Below, in pieces: positions 11,831 through 21,616 of a stretch of 64,000 bases of DNA. How positions within the stretch are numbered: position 1 is the first letter of the stretch; every line of letters begins with the position of its first letter. Origin of the DNA: Rebecca billardiae RCC1528 (Eukaryota; Haptophyta); contig OZ251233.1 of the NCBI GenBank assembly GCA_965240325.2, positions 1,178,001 to 1,242,000 of the forward strand, read 5' to 3'. A program made the position numbers and the translations under genes. The notes beneath the pieces are model-generated. The model ran no database searches. It was not told the origin of the DNA and was given only the letters and a program-made list of their open reading frames with translations.

Positions 11831-12628
11831 TGTGTGGCCGCATGAGCAGCGTGGAGTTGAGTACCGCCGCTGTTGGCGCGGGTGCTTGAAGCAGCACCGG
11901 ATGGTTGGTCCTGCACGCCTGAGCACAGTTATGCACCAACTGCTCTCCTGGATGCGTTGAGAGACCAGGGCTCACCATCCGTGATCCGTGCTCAGCCTCT
12001 CAGCCTCGCTGAGCAGAGCAGCACCTCACCCGCTCGCAGCTGCGGCGGTGCCGTCTCCGCTTGCTGTCCGACAGCAAGTAGAGGACAGCATGCCAGCACC
12101 AGTGGGCACCGCCGATGCGTGTTCGGTGCCTGTGAGTATTCGCCTTAGCTCGGCCGCCACTGCATGGTGGGCGATGATGAGGTGAGTGCCAGCACAGGTC
12201 ACGGCCGCGAGCAAGGGTGATGTGCACCGGTGTGGAGGCATGTACGAACGTACCGGTGGCCCCTGCTGCTTGCCGGCCTTGCCCCCTCCTTCTCGACCTT
12301 GGTTGCCTTCTCAACGCGCCGCTCCCACGCATGAGCTCTGCGACGCCGTCGGCCCTGCCCACCGGCGGCCCGCAGGCGGTGACGCCCCGCCTGGGCTGTG
12401 GACAGCTGCCCCATGCTGAGCCAAGTTGCAGCCGGCCGCAGTGCGTCCCCGTGCACACGCAAACTGGGCGATTCGGCCCAGTTTGCGATGGCACGGCCGC
12501 AGTGGGCGCGTGCCATCTGAAACTGAGGCTTTTCCCCAGTTTACTGACCCGCGAAGCCCCCCACTGTGCCATCGCAAACTGGGCCAAAAGCCCCAGTTTC
12601 AGCTGGCATCCGCCACTGCAGAGCGCCA
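11831..12628. repeat. Outer flank of right arm of the inverted repeat
   Basis: Reverse complement of 4855-5660, nearly identical, ending at GAGCGCCA 12621-12628. It contains the mirror of the region upstream of the methyltransferase gene but not the gene itself; homology stops before the coding part. Confidence 0.9.
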
Positions 12629-13908
12629 GACCTTATTGCTCAGTGACTATGAAATGGACTGGCAACGAATAGCTGCGGGTATTTTTCAATACCAAGGGCC
12701 TTGAATAGACTCAGGGTGGTCAACCTCGAAACGATATGAGTCCTTGGTATAAGTGGGCCAGTCATTTAATTCGTCCTTTTGATGCCGCTTTTTATTCCCG
12801 CCGAGTCGTTAAATCATAGTAAATGAGTACAGTTTACTTTGAAGAAGAAGAGACGCACACAGCTCAGGCAGGCGAGATCGACGCCCGCCAACTGTCACCG
12901 CCCATGAAGCCGTCACCGATGGTGGCGCCGCCGGGAAAATTCGTTCAGCCGTCCGCCTGCGAGGCCTGGATGAGGGCTGCGGCAGTGAATTTTACGCTCT
13001 GACAGCGATGGACAGCGACGAGGGCCACAGGCCGACTTCGTGGCGAACGATTACGGAATGCTGTAGTATTCTAAACTACTGCTAAGAAAATTATGCTAGC
13101 CAATTTAAGTCATAAGTGAACGGCAAGCCATTCATTGAACGCATTGAACGGACGGAGTCAGTACAGGCCAGCGCGGGCAATAATAAGAAGTCAGAGATCT
13201 CACGGCTAGTCTCGGTGTCTGCTTAGCCGTTCGGTAGCCCGAGCGCCCGTACGTCGGAGCCGTCTGTAGTGACTGTACGGGCGGCATCATCATACGTAGT
13301 AGTTCCGCGCGAGGCCTGGCACTACAGCTCCCGCCTCACTGACAGCTCCGTACGGAGTGCCGCCGTCCGATGACCGAGTCATTACTCACTGACTGTCTTA
13401 GCAGCTGTTAGCACGACTACCGAGCTATAGTCATCACTGACTCGGACTCAAACTGCTGTCAGCTGAGACTGAGCTGAGACTATATACTCAATACTGCTAG
13501 CTAGTAGTGCCCGCCGCGCAATGTGTGCACTGTGCGTGGCCGACATGCCGCGAGCCGAGTGCCGCCCGGACCCAGCCTAGCCAGGGGTCAGGCCGCCGCG
13601 TCAGTCTTTCAAATAGTAGGCACTAGGCATTGCGGGCGCCGCCACCAGTGCCGTGCCGCGTGCGGCGCGGCATGTGCTATCCGGTCCGAACACGTCACCG
13701 ACACGGCGGGCCTGTAAACGGTGCCGCTGACTAGTGACTGAGCGGAGTGTCGTCAGTCGGTGAGTTCGTTCGTTTGGGCCCGATGCAGCCGAATGGTTGC
13801 ACTCAATGGCGCCGCGGCGGCGCCGGGACAGCATGGTGACGAGCCGACGAGCCGCAGCCGCAAGGTCGCAGCGGGAGCAGGAGCTCGGTACGGTGGACTC
13901 GAGGCAAG
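12629..13908. other. Non-coding interval
   Basis: AT-richer sequence with no gene. An inverted pair ATACCAAGG / CCTTGGTAT lies at about 12690 and 12743 and could form a hairpin. A dispersed-repeat end lies at 12829-12894. From 13200 to 13510 the sequence is the same cryptically simple type (CTGA, GTAC, CTAG words) seen in other spacers of the window. Confidence 0.6.
12829..12894 (+). repeat. Dispersed repeat fragment, copy 1
   Basis: Matches 60029-60088 in the same orientation. The shared core is GACGCACACAGCTCAGGCAG followed by GCGAGAT(C/T)GACGCCC, preceded in both by ACAGTTTACT and an A-rich stretch. Two copies 47 kb apart suggest the end of a dispersed element. No open frame is associated. 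Confidence 0.6.
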
Positions 13909-14538
13909 TCACTGCATGAATTGCATGTCATCGCCTGGATCCCGGCGCAGCGCCATGAGCTCTTGGGCGTAGCGCACAAGATGATCGCCGAGGCCACCCT
14001 GGCACGCATCCTGGATCGAATCGTAGGCACTGCGCGCAGGAGGCTGCCATCCTGGCCCCCTGAACTGCCAGTGGCAGAGACGCCCGGTCGACGACCCTGG
14101 CACCAGCACCACGCCAAAACGGTTGCTGCAGCCAGGGTCGTCGACCGACGCACCACGAACGGTGTAGGAGCACAGATGGTGCTGGAGAGCGAGCGCATCC
14201 ATGAGGCACTCGTCATGCGTGAACCCAGCGGCTAGCCGGATCTGCATGATACGGGCAGATTTGCAACACGGCAAAGGAGCACACGGGCGTTCGGAGTAGG
14301 TGTCACCGCGAAGGAAGAGCGCATACTCGACGGCCTCGTCTGGACTGGCAGCGAGCGCGGCTGACAGCGTGATGGCGTCAAAGCCCCGGCGGCGATCACG
14401 ACCGCCAACACCGGCATCGTCGTCCGTGGCGTAGCCGCCGGAGGCCTCGGCGATTTCAAACGGGTAGATCGACCAAACCGAGCTCAGAACCGGAGTGTAC
14501 CGAGCTAAGCGGATGTACCATGGTACACTTTGGTACAT
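13909..14538 (-). CDS. Hypothetical protein
   Basis: A 209-codon frame from ATG 14538. The N-terminal 40 residues are encoded partly by the GGTAC repeat cluster. The rest is a balanced globular-looking sequence with several Cys residues (ERPCAPLPCCKSAR, DDPGCSNRFG) and an acidic patch (ATDDDAGVGGRD). I do not recognise a family. It is divergent from the gene starting at 14572, leaving about 33 bp between start codons. The composition is more protein-like than the random GC-rich frames nearby, but the call rests only on that and on the frame. Confidence 0.4.
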   Translation of the reverse strand: MYQSVPWYIRLARYTPVLSSVWSIYPFEIAEASGGYATDDDAGVGGRDRRRGFDAITLSAALAASPDEAVEYALFLRGDTYSERPCAPLPCCKSARIMQIRLAAGFTHDECLMDALALQHHLCSYTVRGASVDDPGCSNRFGVVLVPGSSTGRLCHWQFRGPGWQPPARSAYDSIQDACQGGLGDHLVRYAQELMALRRDPGDDMQFMQ

Positions 14539-14579
14539 AATTGGTACACTATTGGTACACTATTGGTACAAATGGTACC
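14513..14579. promoter_or_regulatory. Six helically phased GGTAC sites between divergent genes
   Basis: GGTAC occurs at 14522, 14532, 14542, 14553, 14564 and 14574, spacing 10-11 bp, inside a repeated TATTGGTACAC-like unit. Inverted TGTACC elements sit just upstream at about 14497 and 14515. Together they occupy the whole gap between two divergent start codons. They could be a protein-binding array on one DNA face or a slippage-derived minisatellite; sequence alone does not decide. Confidence 0.5.
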
Positions 14580-16683
14580 AGTAAGTGCGGCAGCATGGAT
14601 GCCGGCCCCAACGACACAGCCGTGCATCATCTTCCTCGTCCTGGCTGCGCGAGCGGCTGGCATCCGCTCACCACCAGACCCTCACCCGCCTGAGCGTGTT
14701 CGCGCTGTGCGCGCGTACCTACGCGCCGTCTACCCCGCCGCGGAGCCCTCCCTCGAGCGCGCGAGCGACGCGCACGTCATCAGCCTGTTCGAGAGCCTCG
14801 ACTACTACTACGCATACGACCCGCAGCGGGGCGCCGAGATGGTGCCGCGCGCGGAGTTCACGTGGATCACGGCGTCGGATCATGCCGGCCGGCGGGTGCG
14901 CCGGCCGCCACCGCCTCTCCCGTACCTGCCAGCCGGTGCCTACTACGACGCTTCAGGCGGGCACGGCTGGGCGGACGTGCTCGAGAGCCGCGCCTCGGCG
15001 TCGTTCGACCGTTGGAGCCAGCCCGTCCGAGTGTATCGGCAGGCGCAGGAGCCGCCGCCTCGCCTGCACGCCTCCCTCCACGCGCGCCTCGGCCCTGCGC
15101 CATCGTGGACCTCCCCGCTTGCGGTCGTTCGGTACGTGCTGCACCCGGCGCGCGTGATCGAGCCCGTGCCTCCGACGCCGCCGGTCAGCTCGGAGGCGGG
15201 GCCGAGCGCGGCGAGGCTCGAGATGCGGCTGGACGCGCCCGCACTGCCACTCGCGCCGCTCGGCCTCGCGCCGGGCGCGCGCGGCCGCGCGGCCGAGGCG
15301 CTCTCGCGGCTGCGCGCGCTGCAGCACGGGTCTTGGCTCGAGGTCGAAGCGTTCGGCGGCGCGCGCTGGGCCAACTGCCCTCCGCACTGCGGCACGTGGG
15401 CGAACGTGTGGCGGGGCACGGGCGTGTTCATGCGCGTCTCCGCGCCGTTCGTCTCGCTCTCGCGCGCCACGGCCATCGTCGAGATGCTCGACGAGGCGGG
15501 CGCGCGTGCCTCGGCCGCCGCCGCCACCGCCCGCGCCGCCGAGCCCGCGCCCGGGCCCGGCGACGCGGCGGACGCGCCGGCTTCGCTGCACGCGCCAGTG
15601 AGCGCACCGAGCGTGCTCGATGCCCTCGCGCGCGGCCTGGGCGTGGAGTCGGACGTGCAGCTGGTGCTCGAGCGCTTCCCCGACGCGTCGCACGCGCGCG
15701 CGCTCGCCATGGTGCTCTTCGCGCCGCCGCACACCCGCGCGCCGCCTTGCGCGGTCGGCGCACCCCGAGCCACTGCGGCCAACGCGTCGACCGCAGCGCG
15801 CGCGCGCGGGCGCGCGTCCGGCCGAGCGCTCGCGCACGAGGCGTACGAAGGGTGCCGCTGGGCGGCGCAGGCGCACGCGCTCGAGCTGCACCCGGACCGC
15901 TTTGCTGAGCACGTCCTCCTGCGACGCCGGACGCAGGGCGAGGGCACGGCTGCGGTCGCCAGCCTTCGAGAGTTTGGCTGCTACTGGCTGCACAGCGTGT
16001 GCGGTCGGGGCACGCAGTACGCGCACAGGCCTCGGCGCAAGCGCGGCGCGGGCGGCGCGGCGGCGCGCTGGGTGCGCGCCTTCGACGCGGTGCTCGCCAC
16101 CCTCGCGTGCCTCCTCGGCGTGCACACCGTCATCCTGAGCGCATCCCCGAACGACAACGGCCTGCTGCACCAAGAGCTTGTCGATTTTGAGGTGCCGCTG
16201 GCACTCGGCGGGTGGGAGCCCATCGTGCCGTGCCGCGGCGGCGCGCCGCGCGGCGAGGCAGCCGCGTGCGCGGACGCGCGGCTGCACCCGCTCGAGCGCT
16301 GCGCCGTCCCCTTCGCCGGGGCCGACGGCGCGGGCCGGGCCGACGGGCATGCGCTCTACTCCTACTGGCAGCGCAGTGCCAAGTTTCGGCAGCTCGATCC
16401 GCTGGCGCCGCGGCCACCCGCGTGGCGGGGCGAGGCGCAGGGCCCCTCCGCGCCGCGTGCAGGCCTGCCGTGCTCGCTGTTTGGCGGCGAGTGGCTCCCG
16501 CCGGGCGGGGCCAGGGCGTGCAAGTCGCTCGTCGACTTGAGGCCGAGTGGCATGAGCGCCTGCTACGCGTGGTGCGAGGGCAGCATGTCGCAGGCGCACG
16601 CGAACATCTCGATCTCGGCGATCTACGACCCAGCGGGCGGTCACAATGCTGCCCCGCCGATGGGTCGCCTGCGGCGGGCGTGA
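14572..16683 (+). CDS. Secreted protein of unknown function, 703 residues
   Basis: The frame is open to TGA 16681-16683 with strong GC3 bias. The first ATG is 14572; an in-frame ATG at 14599 gives a cleaner signal peptide (PAPTTQPCIIFLVLAARAAG). Recognisable-looking conserved blocks include LFESLDYYYAYDPQ, WANCPPHCGTWANVWRGTG, a small hydrophobic segment LATLACLLGVHTVIL, and a Cys-rich C-terminal third (CSLFGGEWLP, SACYAWCEGSMSQAHANIS) with NxS/T sites. The middle is Ala/Arg/Pro-rich linker. I recognise no family; it may be specific to this algal group. It probably enters the secretory pathway. Confidence 0.7.
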   Translation: MVPVSAAAWMPAPTTQPCIIFLVLAARAAGIRSPPDPHPPERVRAVRAYLRAVYPAAEPSLERASDAHVISLFESLDYYYAYDPQRGAEMVPRAEFTWITASDHAGRRVRRPPPPLPYLPAGAYYDASGGHGWADVLESRASASFDRWSQPVRVYRQAQEPPPRLHASLHARLGPAPSWTSPLAVVRYVLHPARVIEPVPPTPPVSSEAGPSAARLEMRLDAPALPLAPLGLAPGARGRAAEALSRLRALQHGSWLEVEAFGGARWANCPPHCGTWANVWRGTGVFMRVSAPFVSLSRATAIVEMLDEAGARASAAAATARAAEPAPGPGDAADAPASLHAPVSAPSVLDALARGLGVESDVQLVLERFPDASHARALAMVLFAPPHTRAPPCAVGAPRATAANASTAARARGRASGRALAHEAYEGCRWAAQAHALELHPDRFAEHVLLRRRTQGEGTAAVASLREFGCYWLHSVCGRGTQYAHRPRRKRGAGGAAARWVRAFDAVLATLACLLGVHTVILSASPNDNGLLHQELVDFEVPLALGGWEPIVPCRGGAPRGEAAACADARLHPLERCAVPFAGADGAGRADGHALYSYWQRSAKFRQLDPLAPRPPAWRGEAQGPSAPRAGLPCSLFGGEWLPPGGARACKSLVDLRPSGMSACYAWCEGSMSQAHANISISAIYDPAGGHNAAPPMGRLRRA

Positions 16684-16822
16684 CGCCCGCCACCGAACTT
16701 CTACTAGTCACCATCTTCTGACTTGCATGTGCATGATGCTATAGCTAGCCGCCTGTTAATCATTGTTATCGTGCGCAGTCTGTCGTCGCTGAGCCTCAGC
16801 CTGAGTCTGAGGCGGTCGGAGG

Positions 16823-18793
16823 TAGGTGGGTCCCTGGCGATTTTCCAGCGGTCTTTTTAACATTTACCGGGTTTTCTGGCCTGATTTCTTTTCGCGGGGC
16901 GCGGCTCGGGAAAATCGCCGGGCCGCCGCCGAGGTCCCGATCTGAACGCTCCCGACGATGTCGGAGCGCCTCTCCGAGCGCGACCGAGCCGCCGTGTGTC
17001 GGGTAGACCACAGCCAACACCTATCGCGCGCTCCAGCGCTTTGCGCGTGCTCACGGATGGGATCCCGGATCCGTGCTCACACATCCCCCGCCTGGCACGT
17101 GCCCGCATGTTTGACTCTCGCCCGGCTAGACGCGTACAGACAACTTGAATCGATCGGCGGGTGTTCGACCCGTGCCTTCGAGCAGGGCCACTTTTCGCTA
17201 CAGGCGGGTCAGGTGACGGGAGGCATGGGCCACCATCAGGCATGGGCATGCTCTTGACGCTCCCGCCATCTTGAGCAGCTCAACGCACCGTGAAGGTGAC
17301 ATTTGGGCTGTGCGCAAGCTGCTCGTGAGAACGCACGACAGCCAGCCCCGGGCTCTCGGGGAGCCATGTAAGCGATTGGCGACTTCCGAGAGGGCGTGTT
17401 TGGTGGGGGTTGGTACCAATCATCGACCAGCAGGCCTAGGATGGGTGCACTGAGGACTTGGGATGCTGAGAAGCCGCCGCGATGTGCGGCGAGCACGCCG
17501 ACTTGCCATCCGTGTGCACGATCCAGCGCCAGGAAGATCAGCAGGGCCTTTGACAGCGGCAGCAGGCGCTCAGCGATCCATCCCTATGCCGAGTGTGGGC
17601 ATAGTATGCGGTGCTCGAGGGTGGTCGCAGGATATGGGTCCATTCTTGACAGAACGCGGTCGCGTTGACAGGCGCGGGTGCCACCCCACGCTGTTGCTCC
17701 TGCCATTGGGTGGTCCCACTCGTTCCGCTTGTGGTCTGCGAAGACTCGTACTCAGCAACTCTACGGCTAGGCGTAGTAGACCCCTCAGACGCATGTCTGA
17801 TGATTGCCCGGCACGTTCTCGTCGTCACGTTGGGTGTACTTGAGCGAGCGGAAGCCGCAACGTGATGGCTAGGCCAGCAGCTCAACAATGACTCAACCAT
17901 CTGACGTCTCGCCGGCCAACTGGCTGAGTGCTCTCAGCCTAGCAGCAGCGTCGGTGAACCTATCGTATTGCTGCCTGGCGAGAAGATGGTAGGAGGCATC
18001 GTCGGCGGCATGGGCTGCAGCTGCGGTAGTCATGGACTGGTGGCGGCCTCACGCGGGTGGGCATACGACGACCGGTGACACGCGGAGTACGAGCACGGAA
18101 GCCGCCGAACGCGGCAAGCTCCGGCGGTGGCGTTGGCTGATAGTCCAGCCTCGACGGCGGAGGGCTCCCGTGTGACGACGGTGGCATGCTCGGTGGCGGG
18201 CGATGGTGTGTGCCTCGGCACGCAGCCCGCCACAAACACTGCCACTCGCAGGCAGTCCGCGGTTGCGGCCCGGGTTGCCTGTGTCCGCGTCGCTCGGCGT
18301 CTATTCGATGACCCAACAAACGTACCCACATATCGGAACGAATTTGAATATAAAGTGAACCGCATCCACGGTCAATATAAAGTGGGTAACACTCATACTA
18401 TATACGGGTAAGTGGCTATATATGAAGTGGGTAATATGCTCGATCTTGCTGTAGTTTGTTGGAGGTATCAGCGCACAGCATAGAGCCCCACTCTTTGCTT
18501 CATAAAATGGTTCGGTCGGGTGTCAACGGTTGTCAATAAGTGATTCCGATCGCATGTCGCCATCTAGCCACCATAACCATGAAGTAACGCTTCGCAAAAT
18601 CTCTATGTGACACTACTGGCGCGGCGCGCGCGCGCTCGGCCGTGCGACGGCACGCGGAGTAGGTTTTGAGGTCGAAACTTTTGCTCCGCCCCGATGGGAC
18701 GCATTTATAGCGTCGATTCTGGGTGAGAGACAAAATCTAGGACGTCATTCTGAGTGCGCCAGAATATCGCCCCAGTTGGGAGGGACCCACCTA
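16823..18793. mobile_element. Probable decayed DNA transposon with short TIRs
   Basis: TAGGTGGGTCCCT at 16823-16835 is matched by AGGGACCCACCTA at 18781-18793. Similarity continues inward after a 9-bp gap (GGCGATTTTCC against the inverted GGCGATATTCT), so the terminal repeat is about 30 bp. The direct repeat TCGGAGGTA flanks both ends (16816-16824 and 18794-18802), giving a 7-9 bp target-site duplication depending on how the shared TA is assigned. Inside there is no intact transposase, only broken frames such as minus-strand 17236-17496. A GGCGATTTTCC / GGAAAATCGCC hairpin lies near the left end. The superfamily is uncertain. Confidence 0.5.
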
Positions 18794-18839
18794 TCGGAGG
18801 TAACTTCCGATCCTCCTGACCACGGTGACAGTCTGCTTG

Positions 18840-19673
18840 TCACCATTGCTCTGGGACGAATCTGCAATCCGGCCAGTTCTGCGCGTCGAGCAGCGAGTCG
18901 CTAGCATCGCTTGCTCTTGGCTGCACCCGCGCCGCACGATCTGCTGCGGACGCCGAGTGGTTGCCTGTTGCAGGCGGGCGCTTGCTAGGGTGGTCATTCG
19001 CACGCGGGTCTGCAAGCGTGTTCATCTGCGCAACACGTTGAAAGCGGCAGCCGCGGTAGCCAATCCAGCGCGCCATGCGGTTGAAAGTGAAGGCCGAGAA
19101 GTCCTCCACGGCCAAGTCCAGCACGGCGTCGCGTGGCAATCGCTGCCGAATGCTCTCCAAGCGCTGGCGTGAGATTGCAATTCGGTCATGCGACCGCTTT
19201 TCATCATTGGCGTTGGGCCGCTTGTTGCCAAAGGTAGACTTCGCCTGCGCCCCCTCGTCGCGCCGATAGCTCACGATCAGCTTGGCGCGCGGGAACAGGG
19301 AGAAGAAGTCGGCGTGATCCGGGTAGCGGATCTCCTTGAAGCCGCGAATGACTGCCGGCTCGCCTGGCTCTGGGCGGATGCTTGCGTGCAGCATCGCGCA
19401 CGTTGCGCCCGCCACCTGGCGGCGGTCCGGACGCGTGAACCACGCGTAATTTGGGTGTGCAGGGTGCTGCAGTGCGTCGAACACGGCGTAGAAGGCGCCA
19501 CCATTCTCTCCGCTGAGATAAGCGCCCGGCAGCTCGTTCACCATGCGCAGGACGGTCGTGCTGCCCGTGCGGCCGCCAATCGAGAGGATGAAGAGCCAGA
19601 AGACGTCGTGGCAGTGCGACGCGCGCTGGGCATCGAGCAAAGAGGTCTTGTTGCGCCCCGCGGCGGCGGGCAT
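18840..19673 (-). CDS. Sulfotransferase-like protein
   Basis: A 277-residue protein from ATG 19673. FWLFILSIGGRTGSTTVL (residues 25-42) is the 5'-phosphosulfate-binding loop. AKLIVSYRRDEGAQAKS (about 128-145) is the region that contacts the 3'-phosphate of PAPS. IRGFKEIRYPDH and VLDLAVEDFS fit the same fold. It would transfer sulfate from PAPS, most likely to a carbohydrate. Carbohydrate sulfotransferases usually have an N-terminal membrane anchor; none is visible, so either an upstream exon is missed or the enzyme is soluble. The frame extends to 20267 but that part is a shadow of the divergent methyltransferase gene. The two start codons are 142 bp apart. Confidence 0.75.
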   Translation of the reverse strand: MPAAAGRNKTSLLDAQRASHCHDVFWLFILSIGGRTGSTTVLRMVNELPGAYLSGENGGAFYAVFDALQHPAHPNYAWFTRPDRRQVAGATCAMLHASIRPEPGEPAVIRGFKEIRYPDHADFFSLFPRAKLIVSYRRDEGAQAKSTFGNKRPNANDEKRSHDRIAISRQRLESIRQRLPRDAVLDLAVEDFSAFTFNRMARWIGYRGCRFQRVAQMNTLADPRANDHPSKRPPATGNHSASAADRAARVQPRASDASDSLLDAQNWPDCRFVPEQW

Positions 19674-19815
19674 GGGCGAGGCGCTTCGTCGGCGGTCGTC
19701 CGGGCGGGCAACGGACGAGCGAGGCGCCACCGCCAGCGTGCTACAAAAGCACTTTCCGTCTCCGCATTCAACCGATGCAGCAAATGCAGCATGGCTACCG
19801 GGTTCGGGCACACTG
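19674..19815. promoter_or_regulatory. Shared divergent promoter region
   Basis: The 142 bp between the start codons of the sulfotransferase (minus) and the secretory methyltransferase (plus) must hold both 5' UTRs and any promoter. No TATA box is obvious. Co-expression of a sulfating and a methylating enzyme is the natural inference. Confidence 0.4.
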
Positions 19816-21027
19816 ATGTGCACTAACGGCCGGCTGTTCGCTCTCGTATGGCTCGCCGCGGGCGTGGTGCGCGACCTCGCTGGCGCGGCCTCGGCGGTGC
19901 AGGGGCCCTCAGCCTCCCCCACGGGCGAGCACGACGCTGCCCCGGCCGTGATGCACACCGATGCGGAGATCGAGTCCCTGGCGGAGGAGGTGGCGGAATT
20001 GGAAGCCCTTGATCGCAGGGCGCGCCATTGGCGAAGATTCGCCGACGAGATGCGCTGCGCTGGGCTGCAGGGCGCGGCCCGAGCGGCGTGCGCGCAGCAT
20101 GCGCGCATCACCCTCCTGCGCGAGCGTCGCGCGGAGCTTGCTGGCGTGGAGGAGCGGTACCGGCGCGAGCGAGCGCGCGCGGGCGCCGCGAGCTGTATGC
20201 GCAACGGCACGGGCCCCTCGGGGGGCTTCTGCTTCAACTCGAAGACCACCAAGTCGGAGGGCAACAACTTCTGCCTCTCCCGGCCCTACGCCACGGGCCT
20301 CGGCGAGCTCTTTGGCGCCGGCGTGCGCGTGCTCGACCTCGGGTGCGGCGTGGGCAGCTACGGCCGTTTTTTCAAAAAGCACTTTGGCGCCAGCATCACG
20401 TGGACGGGTCTCGACGGGAGCGAGCGCGTTGAGGAGCTCACACATGGGCGCGTGCGCTTCGCCGACCTGGCGGAAGGGCTGCCCATAGACGTACGCCGCG
20501 CGGCCTGGGACTGGGTCATGAGCATCGAGGTCGCCGAGCATGTGCCGCCGGCCCACGAGGCCAAGTTCGTGCACAACCTCGTGGCGCTGCGGCCCTCGCG
20601 TGGGCTTGTGCTCACCTGGGCGCGCGTCGGCCAGCCGGGCACCAACCACGTGAACTGCCAGCCCGACAGCTACGTGATCTGCGTCATGGCCAAGCTTGGC
20701 TATGCGGCCGACATGAACGCGACCGCGCACCTCCGCCGCCTCGGACGCCTCTCCGTCGACGACAAGGCCGCGCCCTGCAAGTGGCTCTCCTTCACCACTC
20801 TCGTCTTCCGCCCCGCGGGGGCCGCGGCCGCGTCGCAGCTGGGCGCAGGCCTCGTTCCCGTGCCCCGGACGGCCACGCCCGGTTGGGTGGCCGCCTACGA
20901 CGCTCTGATGACGCGCGAGTGCCCGCGCTATGATCCACGGTTCAGCTGCGTGAAGAAGCGCGAGTTGCCTGATGGCCGGATACACCAGCTCCTTCGCGAT
21001 GTCCAGGCTTCGCAATTGCAACCTTGA
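19816..21027 (+). CDS. Secretory SAM-dependent methyltransferase
   Basis: A 403-residue protein. Residues 1-25 (MCTNGRLFALVWLAAGVVRD...) are a signal peptide or anchor, which is why ATG 19816 was preferred to the open frame from 19543. About residues 45-130 are charged and helical (probable coiled coil). Motif I is VLDLGCGVGSYGRFF (172-186). WDWVMSIEVAEHVPP is the strand-4 motif with the histidine typical of Methyltransf_11/23-type enzymes. Six or more Cys residues in the C-terminal half suit a lumenal domain. The substrate is unknown; methylation of a glycan in the Golgi is plausible given the divergent sulfotransferase. Confidence 0.8.
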   Translation: MCTNGRLFALVWLAAGVVRDLAGAASAVQGPSASPTGEHDAAPAVMHTDAEIESLAEEVAELEALDRRARHWRRFADEMRCAGLQGAARAACAQHARITLLRERRAELAGVEERYRRERARAGAASCMRNGTGPSGGFCFNSKTTKSEGNNFCLSRPYATGLGELFGAGVRVLDLGCGVGSYGRFFKKHFGASITWTGLDGSERVEELTHGRVRFADLAEGLPIDVRRAAWDWVMSIEVAEHVPPAHEAKFVHNLVALRPSRGLVLTWARVGQPGTNHVNCQPDSYVICVMAKLGYAADMNATAHLRRLGRLSVDDKAAPCKWLSFTTLVFRPAGAAAASQLGAGLVPVPRTATPGWVAAYDALMTRECPRYDPRFSCVKKRELPDGRIHQLLRDVQASQLQP

Positions 21028-21616
21028 AGTTGTGAAGTCCTCTCGCAGCTCGTCTTCTACCATCTACGACAGCGCGTAACATCATGACGATAAGATCAGC
21101 AACTTCTGCGTCGCATCGAATAAGTTATAAGATCGATTCCGGAGTCTCATCGATTATTATTATTCTCATTTCCCGGCGGGCCGGACGGATCCGAGTCATA
21201 TTTATTGACACTGACTCAGAGTGATTCAGACAGCAGCCTGAGTGAGCTGGAGCAGCCTCAGTTTCAGTCGTCATTGACAATGACGACATTGTCTGGAGTG
21301 CTGCACTGGCGCACTTGCCAGCCGCGGCCGCGCGCTGTGGTGCCAGCCGACCAACAGGCAGGCTGAGGCTGCTGCCGAGCACAGAGCAGTTCGGGGTGCG
21401 GTGGCCGGCCGGCGGGCGGGCGGCGCAGCCCGCACCCGCCGCACCGAGTAAAGGTACGTCCGATTGAGCCCGATTCCGAAGCGCCGCGCGTTCGTTGCAC
21501 TGAGCACGATTCGCGTACGACTCCGTGCGCAGACCAGAGGCTGGCCGGCTGAGCTCATCTGTCTGGCCCCAGCGGGCGCACGGCGCGGGAAGTGCCTAGC
21601 AGAGACTCCGACCCGT
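21028..21616. other. Non-coding interval between convergent genes
   Basis: Cryptically simple AT-richer sequence to about 21300 (ATTATTATTATT near 21155, CTGAGTGA words), then GC-rich. No gene recognised. Confidence 0.5.

Noticed and set aside
4855-12628. Reading the giant inverted repeat as a transposon with long terminal repeats
   Set aside because: No target-site duplication is found at either edge and there are no coding remnants in the spacer.
14953-16644. 563-codon minus-strand frame opposite the secreted unknown gene
   Set aside because: It is an Arg/Ala-rich shadow. The plus strand has a signal peptide and a balanced composition.
17236-17900. Possible transposase remnant inside the 16.8-18.8 kb element
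   Set aside because: Frames are short and broken, with no DDE-type motif that I could recognise, so no gene or pseudogene was annotated.
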